DNA of 57,144 nucleotides from an uncultured Bacteroidales bacterium. GTDB lineage: Bacteria > Bacteroidota > Bacteroidia > Bacteroidales > UBA932. Below are positions 26,161 to 34,791 of the stretch, piece after piece. The notes under the pieces are model-generated. The model was not told the origin of the DNA and searched no databases. It saw only the letters and a program-made list of their open reading frames with translations. Location of the stretch: NCBI GenBank assembly GCA_944322585.1, contig CALUPB010000018.1:1-57144 (forward strand), given 5' to 3'. A program made the translations under genes and the position numbers. Every line of letters begins with the position of its first letter. The stretch's first letter is position 1.

Positions 26161-26231
26161 AAATATTAGCAAAAATATTTGGATTGTTGCTTTAAAATGC
26201 TTTATCTTTGTATCGCGAAACAAAAAGCGAT
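26161..26231 (+). promoter_or_regulatory. Control region and promoter of the tail module (block A)
   Basis: TTTG (26178-26181), a 21-nt spacer and TATCTTTG (26203-26210) fit the Bacteroidota promoter consensus. An inverted repeat, AAATATT-N6-AATATTT (26161-26180), overlaps the -33 box and is a candidate operator for the divergent repressor. Just after the expected start, ATCGC-N10-GCGAT (26212-26231) can form a leader hairpin. The stretch 26187-26214 recurs almost unchanged upstream of the lysis module (36773-36799). About 145 nt of leader follow before the tail-tube ATG. Confidence 0.65.
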
Positions 26232-26375
26232 GCTGAATGCAAAGATAGGGATTTATTCGATAATAAAGCAATACTAACAGAAAATACTTTCCGGAAACAG
26301 TATTATATAAGTAAAACCCGGAAGCGACAGGATTTCCTGCAGAAAGTCCGTTCAGCTTCCACAACATCAGAAATC

Positions 26376-26834
26376 ATGTCTATACTATCATGGGGTAAAC
26401 CGCTTGTAGAGTTTACCAAAAGCGTGAACGGAGCACCTTCGACTTCTCCGGCTGCCGTGTGGACGGCGTTTTCAGAAATCAAGGAAGGAACGGCCCAGCT
26501 GACTGTCACGGCCGGCAACAGGACCGAAGCTATCGGCGAAGGCGGGGAGGTAGTGGATACCAGAGTCGCGAGGAACAAGTACTCGTTCGAGCTTCAGCTC
26601 TTTGTCAAGAAAGGGGACGAGAAGCCTATCGAGGATATGGACGGGGTTGTGGTGGATACCTATGCTGTCCGTCTGACTCCGGAGGACGAAACCTGCGAAG
26701 GATTCCTTATCGAGAATGCAACGGTATCTCTCGAAGAGACCTGGACCGCAGCGGACGGAAAGCTCTGGAAGTACGTCTTCTCGGCTATCAAGCCTGCTTC
26801 AGGCAATGTGCTTAAACCTTATGTAAAGGAATAA
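26376..26834 (+). CDS. Phage tail tube protein, putative
   Basis: The protein has 152 residues from the ATG at 26376. The open frame extends upstream through the leader, but that part has no protein-like features. It is beta-rich with no signal peptide: an N-terminal WGKPLVEFTKSVNG, a central RVARNKYSFELQLFVKKGDE and a C-terminal ENATVSLEETWTAADGKLWKY ahead of a Lys-Pro-rich tail. Size, beta-rich composition and position (first structural gene, ahead of the chaperone pair and tape measure) match the tail tube subunit of siphophage-like elements in Bacteroidales. Assignment depends on synteny as much as on sequence. A strong hairpin follows the stop. Confidence 0.65.
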   Translation: MSILSWGKPLVEFTKSVNGAPSTSPAAVWTAFSEIKEGTAQLTVTAGNRTEAIGEGGEVVDTRVARNKYSFELQLFVKKGDEKPIEDMDGVVVDTYAVRLTPEDETCEGFLIENATVSLEETWTAADGKLWKYVFSAIKPASGNVLKPYVKE

Positions 26835-26852
26835 AGCAGAAAAAGCGGGTGT

Positions 26853-26891
26853 GTAAGGCGGGGCCGGACTGACGGCCTGGCTCTGCCTTAC
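26853..26891 (+). terminator. Attenuator or terminator hairpin after the tail tube gene
   Basis: A 13-bp stem (26853-26865 with 26879-26891, two G-U pairs) begins GTAAGGC and ends GCCTTAC. It is followed by T-rich but broken sequence. A partial terminator here would give more tube than tail-assembly mRNA. It could also stabilise the upstream mRNA. Confidence 0.6.
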
Positions 26892-27029
26892 TTGTTCCAA
26901 TTTTACGGATCGGTACAACTGCTGGTAATTATCTGGGTACGGGTGACTTGAAAGGGTACTTCCCGCATTGGAATTCCCCTTCCGAGTTCATCTTCCTTAC
27001 GAAACTGTTTACAAATGGAATAAAAAGAT

Positions 27030-27638
27030 ATGGAAAATATTGAAAGCAGGGTCGCGGACACTGTCCTCCAGAGACCTGAAGAAATCAAGATAGGGGACAG
27101 GACATATACGGTCGCGCCTCCGAGTGTGGCTACTCTGATACTTGTGTCGGAGGCAGTCTCCAGGATGCCAGCGATAGATATCGACAGGAACAGGATCGTC
27201 CAGGGGACTCTTGCCGGAGCCAAAGACTGCCGGCCGTTGGGCGAAATCCTGGCAATAATGATACTCGGAGCCAAGGCGTTGTCCGGCAGACAGAAGCCGT
27301 CTGTCAGGATAAGTCCTTCGGCCGGGCGTGACAACGGGCAGGGCAGCCGGGTGTCGGGACAGTCGGGAAGATTGAAATCGTTTCTGAAAGCATTGCGCTT
27401 ATGTTCCGGTCGGCATGAAGCCGGACAGACGGGTATGCAGGAGGCGGAAGCGGTTAAAGCAGAACTTGCAGCGGAACTTCTCGAGAACCTGTCTCCGAAA
27501 GAACTGAGTGCCCTGACAGTGAAACTGCTCTCGAAGATGCAGGTGGCTGATTTTTTCGGGCTTACCACTTTCCTGACAGGAGCCGGCCTCACGGGGAGGA
27601 CGAGGAAAGTGGGCGGAACGACAGCATCTGGGCAGTGA
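27030..27638 (+). CDS. Tail assembly chaperone, zero-frame product (gpG-like)
   Basis: The 202-residue protein directly precedes the tape measure gene region, the standard place for lambda gpG-type chaperones. It is helical, with IKIGDRTYTVAPPSVATLILVSEAV at the start, and has a Gly/Ser/Gln-rich low-complexity stretch (about 92-140) that may be another insertion of the kind seen in truB and mraY. The last part, NLSPKELSALTVKLLSKMQVADFFG, carries the slippery codons for a -1 shift (Phe-Phe of ADFFG). Stopping normally it ends at 27638; shifting gives the longer fusion. The chaperone would coat the tape measure during tail assembly. Confidence 0.65.
   Translation: MENIESRVADTVLQRPEEIKIGDRTYTVAPPSVATLILVSEAVSRMPAIDIDRNRIVQGTLAGAKDCRPLGEILAIMILGAKALSGRQKPSVRISPSAGRDNGQGSRVSGQSGRLKSFLKALRLCSGRHEAGQTGMQEAEAVKAELAAELLENLSPKELSALTVKLLSKMQVADFFGLTTFLTGAGLTGRTRKVGGTTASGQ
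27551..27612 (+). promoter_or_regulatory. Programmed -1 ribosomal frameshift signal
   Basis: The heptamer T TTT TTC (27551-27557) sits in the correct zero-frame phase (GAT TTT TTC GGG). It is followed by a 7-nt spacer and a perfect 10-bp stem (CCACTTTCCT 27565-27574 with AGGAAAGTGG 27603-27612; 28-nt GC-rich loop). The -1 frame opens right after a TGA at 27548-27550 and stays open into the next chaperone frame up to 27838. Heptamer, spacing, stem and gene context all match known tail-chaperone frameshift sites. Confidence 0.8.
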
Positions 27639-27838
27639 TTGCCGGGACGGTCAAGGCATTCGGTTTCCCGTTGGACTATGTGCTTTATGACCTGAGCTAT
27701 GCCAATCTGATAATGTACGGAGCGGTACTTCCTACATTCGGGAGGGACAGGTCGCACAGACAGGAAGAAGAAGTCATAAATGCTGATGATCCGGGCAACA
27801 GGGACAGGGTAAGGAGTATAATATTTAACGGAAAGTAA
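27635..27838 (+). CDS. Tail assembly chaperone, -1 frame extension (gpT-like)
   Basis: As an independent gene it would start at a GTG overlapping the previous stop (GTGA) and give 67 residues. The frame is open from 27551, though, and reads through GRNDSIWAVIAGTVKAFGFP, so the conserved-looking part begins before the GTG. This favours synthesis as a fusion to the upstream chaperone by -1 frameshifting rather than from its own start. Residues FGFPLDYVLYDLSYANLIM resemble the T-domain partners next to tape measure genes in Bacteroidales prophages. It ends 1 nt before the tape measure ATG. Confidence 0.6.
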   Translation: MIAGTVKAFGFPLDYVLYDLSYANLIMYGAVLPTFGRDRSHRQEEEVINADDPGNRDRVRSIIFNGK

Positions 27839-27839
27839 T

Positions 27840-29426
27840 ATGGATACGGAAGAAATTGTATATAAAGTGGATGTGTCTGAATTGGAGGACAATGTCCGGA
27901 AAACCGCAGAGGCAGTCGAGGCATCTGTGGCAGAAATCGGGGAAAGTTACAGGAAAATAGATTTTTCCGTGTGGGATACGGATCTTCTGTCTGCATTGAA
28001 GCATATCAATGATCTGAAAGCTGCGATGGAAGAAGTGGAAGCCGCCATGGATAGCGGGGATGAAGAGGCGCAGAAAGAGGCAAGGCAGAACCTGGATGAG
28101 GCAGTGGACAGATTTGCTAAAGGAATGGCGGGAGCCGGGATGGGGGATCTTGGAAAGGCATTTGAGTTCGCTGCCGAGAACTTGCAGAAAATAGTCGACA
28201 TGTCCGGTGATGAGCGGATGTCCGAGACGGCTGATGCTCTCTCGTCAGTAGGACAGACGTTGAATGCGGCGGCTCAGGGCGCGGCGACAGGAGGATGGAT
28301 CGGTGCGGTCGTCGGTGCGGCTACGGATATAGCCAGTCAGATAGGAGAAGCATTGACGGCAGCAAGAGTGGAAGAGGAAGAGTATCTGAAAAACAGGGAG
28401 GACTTCCTGCGTGAATATGCGAAGCAGAATCTTCAGCTGAAAGATGAGGATTATGAAAGCGTATTCGGGACCGCTTCGGTAAAGAAGGCCCAGGATGCGT
28501 ATTCCAATGCACAGAAGGCCATGCAGGAGTACCTGAATGGTTCCTCCGGGCTTCTGTCAATGCAGGTAAAGACAAAGGATCACTCCGGGCTTGCGAATCT
28601 GTTCGGTGTCAAGGATGAATTTACGGCATTGAAAGATATGGCTCCTGAACTTTTCGACAGCGGGACAATGGAGCTTGACGTGGATGCTGCCAAGGTGTTC
28701 CTTCAGACGAATACGCAGATCAGCGATGAGCAGCGCCAGCAGATACAGAATGTCATCGATATGAAAGATGCATATGATGAGGCGATTGAGACTGTCAGGG
28801 ATCAGATTTCCGGAATTTTCGGGCAGCTGTCGGGCGAAATTACGGATGCGATTGCAGAATCCGTGCTCAACAGCACGTCGGCCTGGGATGCGTTCGAGCA
28901 GAGCGGAGTGAAAGTGATGGACAGCCTTGCAAGGCAGTTTATCCAGGAGAAAATCGTAAAGGCCTATCTTGACGGGTATGAGGATGATATGATAGCCGCC
29001 ATGTCGTCGGAAAATCCCCAGGAGTCTTTGTCGGAAGTGATGGGAACGATTTATCAGGGGCTTGGGAATGTCTATGATACGGCAGCCACGGTGTATGGCA
29101 GCTATATGGACCTTGCTGAATCATATGGTCTTGACATGGGCAGGCTGGCCGGCTCTACGGCTGTGGCGCAGAAAGGTATCGCCGCCGCATCGCAGGACTC
29201 GGTGGATGAACTCAACGGACGGATGACAGCGGTACAGGGACACACATTCTCCATCGCAGAGAACTCCCGGAGCCTTGTCGCCAACACTTCCCGGATGCTC
29301 GAACATCTTGCCGGCATTGAGGACAACACCGGAGAGCTTGCCCGGTTAGAGAACATCGAGACCTGTCTGTCGGATATGCGCAGGACAGTCAATGCTTTCA
29401 AGTCGCAGGGCATAAGGGTGAGGTAG
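27840..29426 (+). CDS. Phage tail tape measure protein
   Basis: The 528-residue, mostly helical protein has an N-terminal heptad-rich region (about 1-110), a Gly/Ala-rich hydrophobic stretch (about 140-175, NAAAQGAATGGWIGAVVGAA) typical of tape measures, further helices (about 180-400) and a C-terminal part (DELNGRMTAVQGHTFSIAEN) that I recognise from tape measures of Bacteroidales prophages. It would set tail length; at about 1.5 angstrom per residue, 528 residues suggest a tail near 80 nm, short for a siphophage. It lies between the chaperone pair and the distal tail gene, as in non-contractile tails. Confidence 0.82.
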   Translation: MDTEEIVYKVDVSELEDNVRKTAEAVEASVAEIGESYRKIDFSVWDTDLLSALKHINDLKAAMEEVEAAMDSGDEEAQKEARQNLDEAVDRFAKGMAGAGMGDLGKAFEFAAENLQKIVDMSGDERMSETADALSSVGQTLNAAAQGAATGGWIGAVVGAATDIASQIGEALTAARVEEEEYLKNREDFLREYAKQNLQLKDEDYESVFGTASVKKAQDAYSNAQKAMQEYLNGSSGLLSMQVKTKDHSGLANLFGVKDEFTALKDMAPELFDSGTMELDVDAAKVFLQTNTQISDEQRQQIQNVIDMKDAYDEAIETVRDQISGIFGQLSGEITDAIAESVLNSTSAWDAFEQSGVKVMDSLARQFIQEKIVKAYLDGYEDDMIAAMSSENPQESLSEVMGTIYQGLGNVYDTAATVYGSYMDLAESYGLDMGRLAGSTAVAQKGIAAASQDSVDELNGRMTAVQGHTFSIAENSRSLVANTSRMLEHLAGIEDNTGELARLENIETCLSDMRRTVNAFKSQGIRVR

Positions 29427-29455
29427 TCATTCGGAAATTTAGATGTCGGATTATT

Positions 29456-30316
29456 ATGAAGAATGAACTTTTTATAGACGGACATGATGCCTGTGCGGAT
29501 TACGGGATATCCGTCCTGGAAGGGACCTATGCTTCCATAGCCTCTTTCCCGGCACTGAAGAAAGTGACGGTTAACGACTGGTTCGAGTACGATGGGGTGG
29601 AGCCTGACCTTACCGCTCCGGTATTGGACAGCAGGAAGGTAAGCCTCGGTCTGGCCTATGGCGGAGGCAGGCAGAAGGTGGAACAATTTATCTGGCTTCT
29701 GACGTCGGAAGCCTGCCACGATTTCGAATTCAGAAGGGCAGGACGTACCCTGCGTCTGCGTCTGCTTTCGCAGCGGCAGACTGAAGGGACTCCCGACGAC
29801 GGGACCATGTCCATTGTCCTTTCGGAAGATTCGCCGTTGGAAGGTTACAGCTATCTCGCTCCTGAGAGTGCCGTCGCTGACAGCGATGACTACAGTATGG
29901 ACGGGAAATATCTGTCCGGTTACGGCATTTCGTTTCTCAACGGCACTGTCGCTGCGCTGACGCGGCTGCCCGATGTCAGGACAGGGCTTGAGCGCAAGAT
30001 AGCATCAGTGTCCGGAGTCATATATGACGGGGATGCCCCTGTCCGTTTCAGACAGAAGGATGTGAAGCTCGATTTCCTGATGCGGGCGTCTTCCGTGTCG
30101 CAGCTGTGGCGCAACCGGGATGCCTTCCTCTACGACCTTGTACGTCCGGGACTCAGGCAGTTCGCCTGCAAGGCGACCGGAAAGACATACGCCTGTTATT
30201 ACAAATCTGCCACGGTGTCCGAATTCTTCGCCGAAGACAGGATTTGGATGCGGGCTACCCTTGTCCTGACCGTAACAGGCAGTCAGGATACGTCCGTTTC
30301 CGGTACGATTGAATGA
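29456..30316 (+). CDS. Distal tail (Dit-like) protein, putative
   Basis: The 286-residue, beta-rich protein appears to contain two similar halves, each opening with an Asp/Tyr-Gly element (ADYGISVLEGTYASI near residue 11; SGYGISFLNGTVAALTRLPD near 154). It sits between the tape measure and the large tip protein, the place of Dit, which forms the hub at the tube end in siphophages. No enzymatic motif is seen. The two-half layout may reflect duplication of a tail-tube-like domain. The assignment rests chiefly on position and length. Confidence 0.62.
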   Translation: MKNELFIDGHDACADYGISVLEGTYASIASFPALKKVTVNDWFEYDGVEPDLTAPVLDSRKVSLGLAYGGGRQKVEQFIWLLTSEACHDFEFRRAGRTLRLRLLSQRQTEGTPDDGTMSIVLSEDSPLEGYSYLAPESAVADSDDYSMDGKYLSGYGISFLNGTVAALTRLPDVRTGLERKIASVSGVIYDGDAPVRFRQKDVKLDFLMRASSVSQLWRNRDAFLYDLVRPGLRQFACKATGKTYACYYKSATVSEFFAEDRIWMRATLVLTVTGSQDTSVSGTIE

Positions 30317-30391
30317 CAGAACGTACGGATGCACGGGCGCTTCCATATTTGCTGTGTTTGTATAAAATATTGAATATTAACTGGATAAATA

Positions 30392-33300
30392 ATGAAAATA
30401 TACGACAATAATACTGAAATCCTCGACGTCCGGGTGGATGACAGCAGCTACCGGTCGCGTGCGATAAAGGGAGAGCATATCCTTGTGCTGGATTTTTCCC
30501 TGCCGGAATATGTCGCGCTGCCTGTCGGGGCGTGGTGTGAATACCAGAATACGAGGTACACCCTTCTCCGTCCGGAGAACATGAAGATGATCCATACGAG
30601 GAATTACGAATATTCCGTGACATTCGAGGCGGCACAGGCGGAACTGTCCCGGTACAAGTTCCGGGATCTGACCGACGGGCGGCTCAAATTCAGCCTTACG
30701 GACAGGCCGAAAGGGCATCTGCAGCGTCTTGTGGACAACCTGAATGCCCGGGAGGAGGCTCTGACAGGGCAGACCGACCGCTGGAGCATAGGGGAGTGCA
30801 TCGACGCTTCCGCCAAGGCAATCAATTACAACCATACCGACTGCATGTCGGCTCTGACCATGATTGCGGATGAGTTCGGCACGGAGTGGGAGATAGACGG
30901 GACTGTGGTTTCTCTCCGCAAGGTCGAATACAACCGGGACAATCCTCTTCCCCTGTCCTACGGCAAGGGCAACGGCTTCAAGTCCGGAGTCGAGAGACGC
31001 AACTCCGATGAAAGCCTTCCCGTGGAGGTGCTGTATGTCCAGGGAGGGAACCGAAATATCGTCATGGAGAAATACGGTGCAGAGTCCCTGCATCTGCCGG
31101 AAGGTCAGACTATAAGATATGACGGAACCCGTTTCGAGGACGAGGAGGGCTTTATGGAGGCGGATGCCCGGGAATATGAGGTCTCTTCCGACGGGATGGA
31201 GATACACCGCTCCGACAGGGAGTTCTTTTCCCATGCCGAGGACAGTCTCGACTGTTCCGAAATCTATCCTTGCAGGGACGAGGAGATTTATAAGGTAGAG
31301 GAATTTGATAAAAAAAGATTGCCAGTAATTATCAAAACACCTGAAAATCTGGATTATGAGGATTATCGTCTGGATGATATGCCTACAGTCGTTTTTCAGG
31401 ACGGTAATCTTGCAGGGAAAGAATATGAATTGGATAAAGAGGAAAATAAAATATGCGAGAAATATTACGAGAACGGAAGTTTCATTGGGTGGAGGATATG
31501 GGTCAGGATTGACGAGGAGGATATGGCATTGTTCGGTACAGAAGGAGTCAGTCTTTCAGTAGCCGGCAGCAGGTTGAGGATTTTCGGCATTGCCCTTCCG
31601 GAAGAATATGTCTGCGACAACGCCGCCAGGTCCGGTGCGGAATGGGAGATGTTCCGCGAGGCTGTAAGGTATTTCCATGACCATGAAGAACGGAAATTCT
31701 CATTTACTGGTGAGTTGGACGGCATCTGGACCAAGGAGAACTGGCTCAATGTGGGAGGAAAGATCAGGCTCGGTGGTTATGTCGCCTTTACCGACCCGAA
31801 ATTCCAGCCGGAGCCTGTCCTTATCCGCATCACAGCCATCAAGGACTATGTCAACAATCCCTACAGTCCCGAGATAGAGCTTTCCAATTCTGTGGTAGGG
31901 CGTTCCTTTACCAGCGAGATGGACAGGATACATGGGGACGAGGTGCTCGTGGAGGACAGGCACAGGGAGTCCCTCAGGTACACTAAGCGCAGGATGAGGG
32001 ATACTTCCGAGGCTATCGGAATGCTGGAGCAGGCTATGCTCGGCAGCTTCAACGAGAGCATCACCCCTCTCGATGTCCAGACCATGCTGGTACTTATAGG
32101 GGATGAGAGCCTTCAGTTCCGGTTTGTGGACAGTATGGAAAATCCGCATCAGGTCATGCATCATGTGGAATATGACAGGACGGCCAAGGTCCTGAAAGTG
32201 CCGGCTGGGATAATCCAGCATATGACCCTCGATGTGTCTTCCGTATCCCCGTCACATCCTGCGTCGGACTATCATTTCTGGCAGCTGCCGGCGTTCGAGA
32301 CCCCGATCCTGACGGAGACGGAAAAGAAATATTACCTGTATGCAAAGGTCAGCCGCAGTGCACGGACAGGGACATTCCACATGAGCGGGACTGCCATAGG
32401 GATGATGCCGGAAGATGATCCGGACAATTATTATCTTCTTATGGGACTTCTCGGAAGCGAATTCGACGGCTACCGCAGCTATGTCTCCCTTTACGGCTTC
32501 ACCGAAATCCTTCCCGGCCAGATAAATACGGAAAGGATAGTCTCTGCTGATGGTAAGACCTATTTCGATCTTACCAATTCAGAGATAGGTGGTCGAATTG
32601 ACTTTCGGGATGGTCTGATTTCAGGCCTTGTAGGAGTGACCGGCAAGGAAAATCCTACGCATATAATAGCAGGTCTTAACGGTTCTGATATGGGAGCCGG
32701 TGAACATGGCAAACTCCTGTTTTTTGCAGGGACAGGCGAAGAGGATAATATCTCTATGTCCAAGACAAGGATATATGAGGATGGCTGGATATTTACAAAC
32801 ACTATAAAGATCGAAGAGGGCGGTAAGATTGGCGGTTTTTCGGTATTGGCTGACAGCAATGATTTTGTGGGGATTTATTATGAAAGTCCTTCTGATGACG
32901 GTTATATGGCATTGTCTAACGTGGCTTTCAGAATAGCTAATCATAAACATGCCACACTTTCCGATTATCGGTCAATCACGATGCAGACGGAAATGAGAGA
33001 CAGTATAATGTCTTTAAATCGTGTCGCAGATACAGCAGGGGAGAATAATGTAGTATTGAGCATATCTGCTACAGGTGCGGAAGTGGGCACTGGGCCTGCT
33101 AATATGCCAAGCGGGAATTATGCCATAGAATGTGTTCACGGGATGATAGCAGGCTTGAGGCCGAAGGTAAAGACTGTGGATGCCGCTAAATTTTTGACGT
33201 ATCAGATAACTGTTTTCGATTTTTATCTGTTGTGTTTTAATAATGCAAGTAGTGGAAGGACGCTGAATATGTATTTGCCTCAAAACCCGGAAAATGGACA

Positions 33301-33496
33301 GACAGTGTTAATTGTTAAGTCAGGTGCAAATTTCGTCATATATATAAATGGTAATGGTAAGACTATACATAGTGTACCAACATCAGCCAACGAAAATACA
33401 AGTACATTTAGCGTTAATACGGTTGGAACATATTTCTATACATACTCTGAAGAGGATAATAAATGGTGGCTGGATGCATTGATACGTGATAAGTAG
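30392..33496 (+). CDS. Tail tip / tail-associated (Tal-like) protein with variable C-terminus
   Basis: The 1034-residue protein is the largest in the tail module. The N-terminal ~400 residues resemble the prophage tail endopeptidase/hub proteins seen after Dit (TRNYEYSVTFEAAQAELSRY; SALTMIADEFGTEW; VEVLYVQGGNRNI). A central region (about 500-700) carries helical and barrel-like segments (FYLYAKVSRSARTG-like beta patterns), and the last third is beta-rich, Asn/Gly/Ser-rich and clearly more AT-rich in DNA, as expected for a receptor-binding part gained by exchange. It likely binds the target cell surface. It overlaps slightly with the start region of the small gene that follows. Confidence 0.72.
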   Translation: MKIYDNNTEILDVRVDDSSYRSRAIKGEHILVLDFSLPEYVALPVGAWCEYQNTRYTLLRPENMKMIHTRNYEYSVTFEAAQAELSRYKFRDLTDGRLKFSLTDRPKGHLQRLVDNLNAREEALTGQTDRWSIGECIDASAKAINYNHTDCMSALTMIADEFGTEWEIDGTVVSLRKVEYNRDNPLPLSYGKGNGFKSGVERRNSDESLPVEVLYVQGGNRNIVMEKYGAESLHLPEGQTIRYDGTRFEDEEGFMEADAREYEVSSDGMEIHRSDREFFSHAEDSLDCSEIYPCRDEEIYKVEEFDKKRLPVIIKTPENLDYEDYRLDDMPTVVFQDGNLAGKEYELDKEENKICEKYYENGSFIGWRIWVRIDEEDMALFGTEGVSLSVAGSRLRIFGIALPEEYVCDNAARSGAEWEMFREAVRYFHDHEERKFSFTGELDGIWTKENWLNVGGKIRLGGYVAFTDPKFQPEPVLIRITAIKDYVNNPYSPEIELSNSVVGRSFTSEMDRIHGDEVLVEDRHRESLRYTKRRMRDTSEAIGMLEQAMLGSFNESITPLDVQTMLVLIGDESLQFRFVDSMENPHQVMHHVEYDRTAKVLKVPAGIIQHMTLDVSSVSPSHPASDYHFWQLPAFETPILTETEKKYYLYAKVSRSARTGTFHMSGTAIGMMPEDDPDNYYLLMGLLGSEFDGYRSYVSLYGFTEILPGQINTERIVSADGKTYFDLTNSEIGGRIDFRDGLISGLVGVTGKENPTHIIAGLNGSDMGAGEHGKLLFFAGTGEEDNISMSKTRIYEDGWIFTNTIKIEEGGKIGGFSVLADSNDFVGIYYESPSDDGYMALSNVAFRIANHKHATLSDYRSITMQTEMRDSIMSLNRVADTAGENNVVLSISATGAEVGTGPANMPSGNYAIECVHGMIAGLRPKVKTVDAAKFLTYQITVFDFYLLCFNNASSGRTLNMYLPQNPENGQTVLIVKSGANFVIYINGNGKTIHSVPTSANENTSTFSVNTVGTYFYTYSEEDNKWWLDALIRDK

Positions 33497-33497
33497 T

Positions 33498-33749
33498 ATT
33501 ATGAAAATAGATTTCATAAGGCTCAGGATATATCCTGACATAGACCGGCAGAGGTCGGTGGAGATGGATGTCCGTAAGGATTTTGCGGATCTGATATATC
33601 AGAAAGGCAAAGGTGTAGCGGCTCATGCTCTTGCCTTGAAGATTTACAATTCGACAGGCGGGGAGGAGTACGGTGAGGAAGAGGTGCTCATGATACGGAG
33701 CTATGCGGAGAGTTTCGGTACTCCGATGTTCATCGATGCCGTGAATGAG
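33498..33749. repeat. Direct repeat, small gene, copy 1
   Basis: About 252 bp match 35501-35752 closely at an offset of 2003 bp. The match begins 3 bp before the ATG and ends shortly before the stop. Confidence 0.9.
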
Positions 33750-33770
33750 GTGATGGCCTCTGAAGGATAG
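33501..33770 (+). CDS. Small conserved protein after the tail-tip gene, copy 1
   Basis: The protein has 89 residues from the ATG at 33501, four bases after the tail-tip stop. It is charged and probably helical (MKIDFIRLRIYPDIDRQRSV; KGVAAHALALKIYNS; SYAESFGTPMFIDAVNEVM). I do not recognise the family. A near-identical copy lies at 35504. Its place right after a receptor-binding-type gene would suit a fibre-assembly chaperone, but nothing in the sequence shows this. A strong terminator follows and ends the tail operon. Confidence 0.7.
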   Translation: MKIDFIRLRIYPDIDRQRSVEMDVRKDFADLIYQKGKGVAAHALALKIYNSTGGEEYGEEEVLMIRSYAESFGTPMFIDAVNEVMASEG

Positions 33771-33794
33771 TAGTCTGACGGTATTATGTACGGA

Positions 33795-33830
33795 AGAATC
33801 CCTGCCTGGATACACCTCGGCAGGGATTCT
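33795..33830 (+). terminator. Terminator of the tail operon
   Basis: AGAATCCCTGCC (33795-33806) and GGCAGGGATTCT (33819-33830) form a perfect 12-bp stem with a 12-nt loop, followed by TTATAAG. It also lies at the 3' end of the convergent lipoprotein gene. Confidence 0.8.
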
Positions 33831-33866
33831 TTATAAGATGCATTATAAAATGGTTCCTGATAGTTA

Positions 33867-34673
33867 TCAGAAAAATAAGATACTCATGCAATTGCTAGGA
33901 ATATTTATCCAATTTGTCGTGGAGAATTCCCCAGTCGAAAAGATATAGATATATTTTTCTTTATTATTATCTGTACCGGATTCGCTCCAATATGTATCGT
34001 CTGCATATTCTTCGATTACGTCAAAAATTTTATCTCCTCCAATATCAGTGAACCATTTGCTGAATCTGTCCTGGTATTCGGCATTGGGAGTGGAGCTGTC
34101 GCTGCCGTTGAAGATTTCGTAAATGACTTCATAGTCTTCATTGCCGGGCATTTTCCATTGCAGATGTGTGGTTTCACGGAGAGTTTCGATCCAGTCGACA
34201 CAGTCGTTCCAGTCATATTCCGGCATTTCCTTGTAGATGACCATTCCGTCGGAATTTGCTGTCTTTTCGAGGACGACGACCCCGACGGGTTCATTGCCGA
34301 TGAAGAACGGCGACCCCTGGACAATCTCGCTTCGGAAGACCAGTTCGGCAGACGTTTCAGTCCCGTCACTTCCTCTGGCTACCACGTCGAGGGAATATTC
34401 CCCGCTGATTCCGGCATCGATGCCGCATGTCAGCGAGATGGCATTGGCGTCATTGTCGACTGAAGCCTGCCATCCGGACGGGACATTCCTGACCGAGACC
34501 TCCCTGTCCTGGCCGTCAGGGAATGAATACCCGATTTCCCGTGTCTCTCCGAGCCGGAACGCCCCGGCCTCCCCGAACACGATCCTCGCCCCCTCATCCC
34601 CGCTTCCCGTCTTCCCGCATCCTCCAGCAAGAGTCAGGTTTATGAGTGTCAGTATGATAAAAGTTTTTCGCAT
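33867..34673 (-). CDS. Putative lipoprotein, copy 1 (conserved N-terminus, variable C-terminus)
   Basis: The 268-residue protein has a lipoprotein signal (LTLAGGCG, Cys at residue 19), an Ig-like beta domain with a Gly/Ser spacer (about 25-120; VRNVPSGWQASVDNDANAIS) and an acidic, aromatic C-terminal part (about 145-268). The first ~146 residues are nearly identical to the second copy at 35891-36724, while the remaining part is only distantly similar. It faces against the tail operon. A surface or periplasmic lipoprotein carried by a phage-like element suggests lysogenic conversion or self-immunity by receptor shielding, but no known family supports either. Confidence 0.75.
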   Translation of the reverse strand: MRKTFIILTLINLTLAGGCGKTGSGDEGARIVFGEAGAFRLGETREIGYSFPDGQDREVSVRNVPSGWQASVDNDANAISLTCGIDAGISGEYSLDVVARGSDGTETSAELVFRSEIVQGSPFFIGNEPVGVVVLEKTANSDGMVIYKEMPEYDWNDCVDWIETLRETTHLQWKMPGNEDYEVIYEIFNGSDSSTPNAEYQDRFSKWFTDIGGDKIFDVIEEYADDTYWSESGTDNNKEKYIYIFSTGEFSTTNWINIPSNCMSILFF

Positions 34674-34702
34674 GATTATATCCTAATTTTTTCTATGAAT
34701 AT
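34237..34702. repeat. Long direct repeat, lipoprotein 5' half, copy 1
   Basis: This segment matches 36288-36753 almost base for base at a constant offset of 2051 bp, covering the lipoprotein 5' half and about 30 bp upstream of its start. Confidence 0.9.
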
Positions 34703-34791
34703 TGTAAGTGTCCTTTACTGAATTCGATTGTCGCTTTTAGAGCAACATATTTACTGACCGGGTTTACGGCCGGTGCTTTCCAGCATTGACA

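Noticed and set aside
26208-26375. Upstream extension of the tail-tube frame to 26208
   Set aside because: That stretch contains the promoter, expected start site and leader hairpin; its translation is basic and shows no domain pattern.
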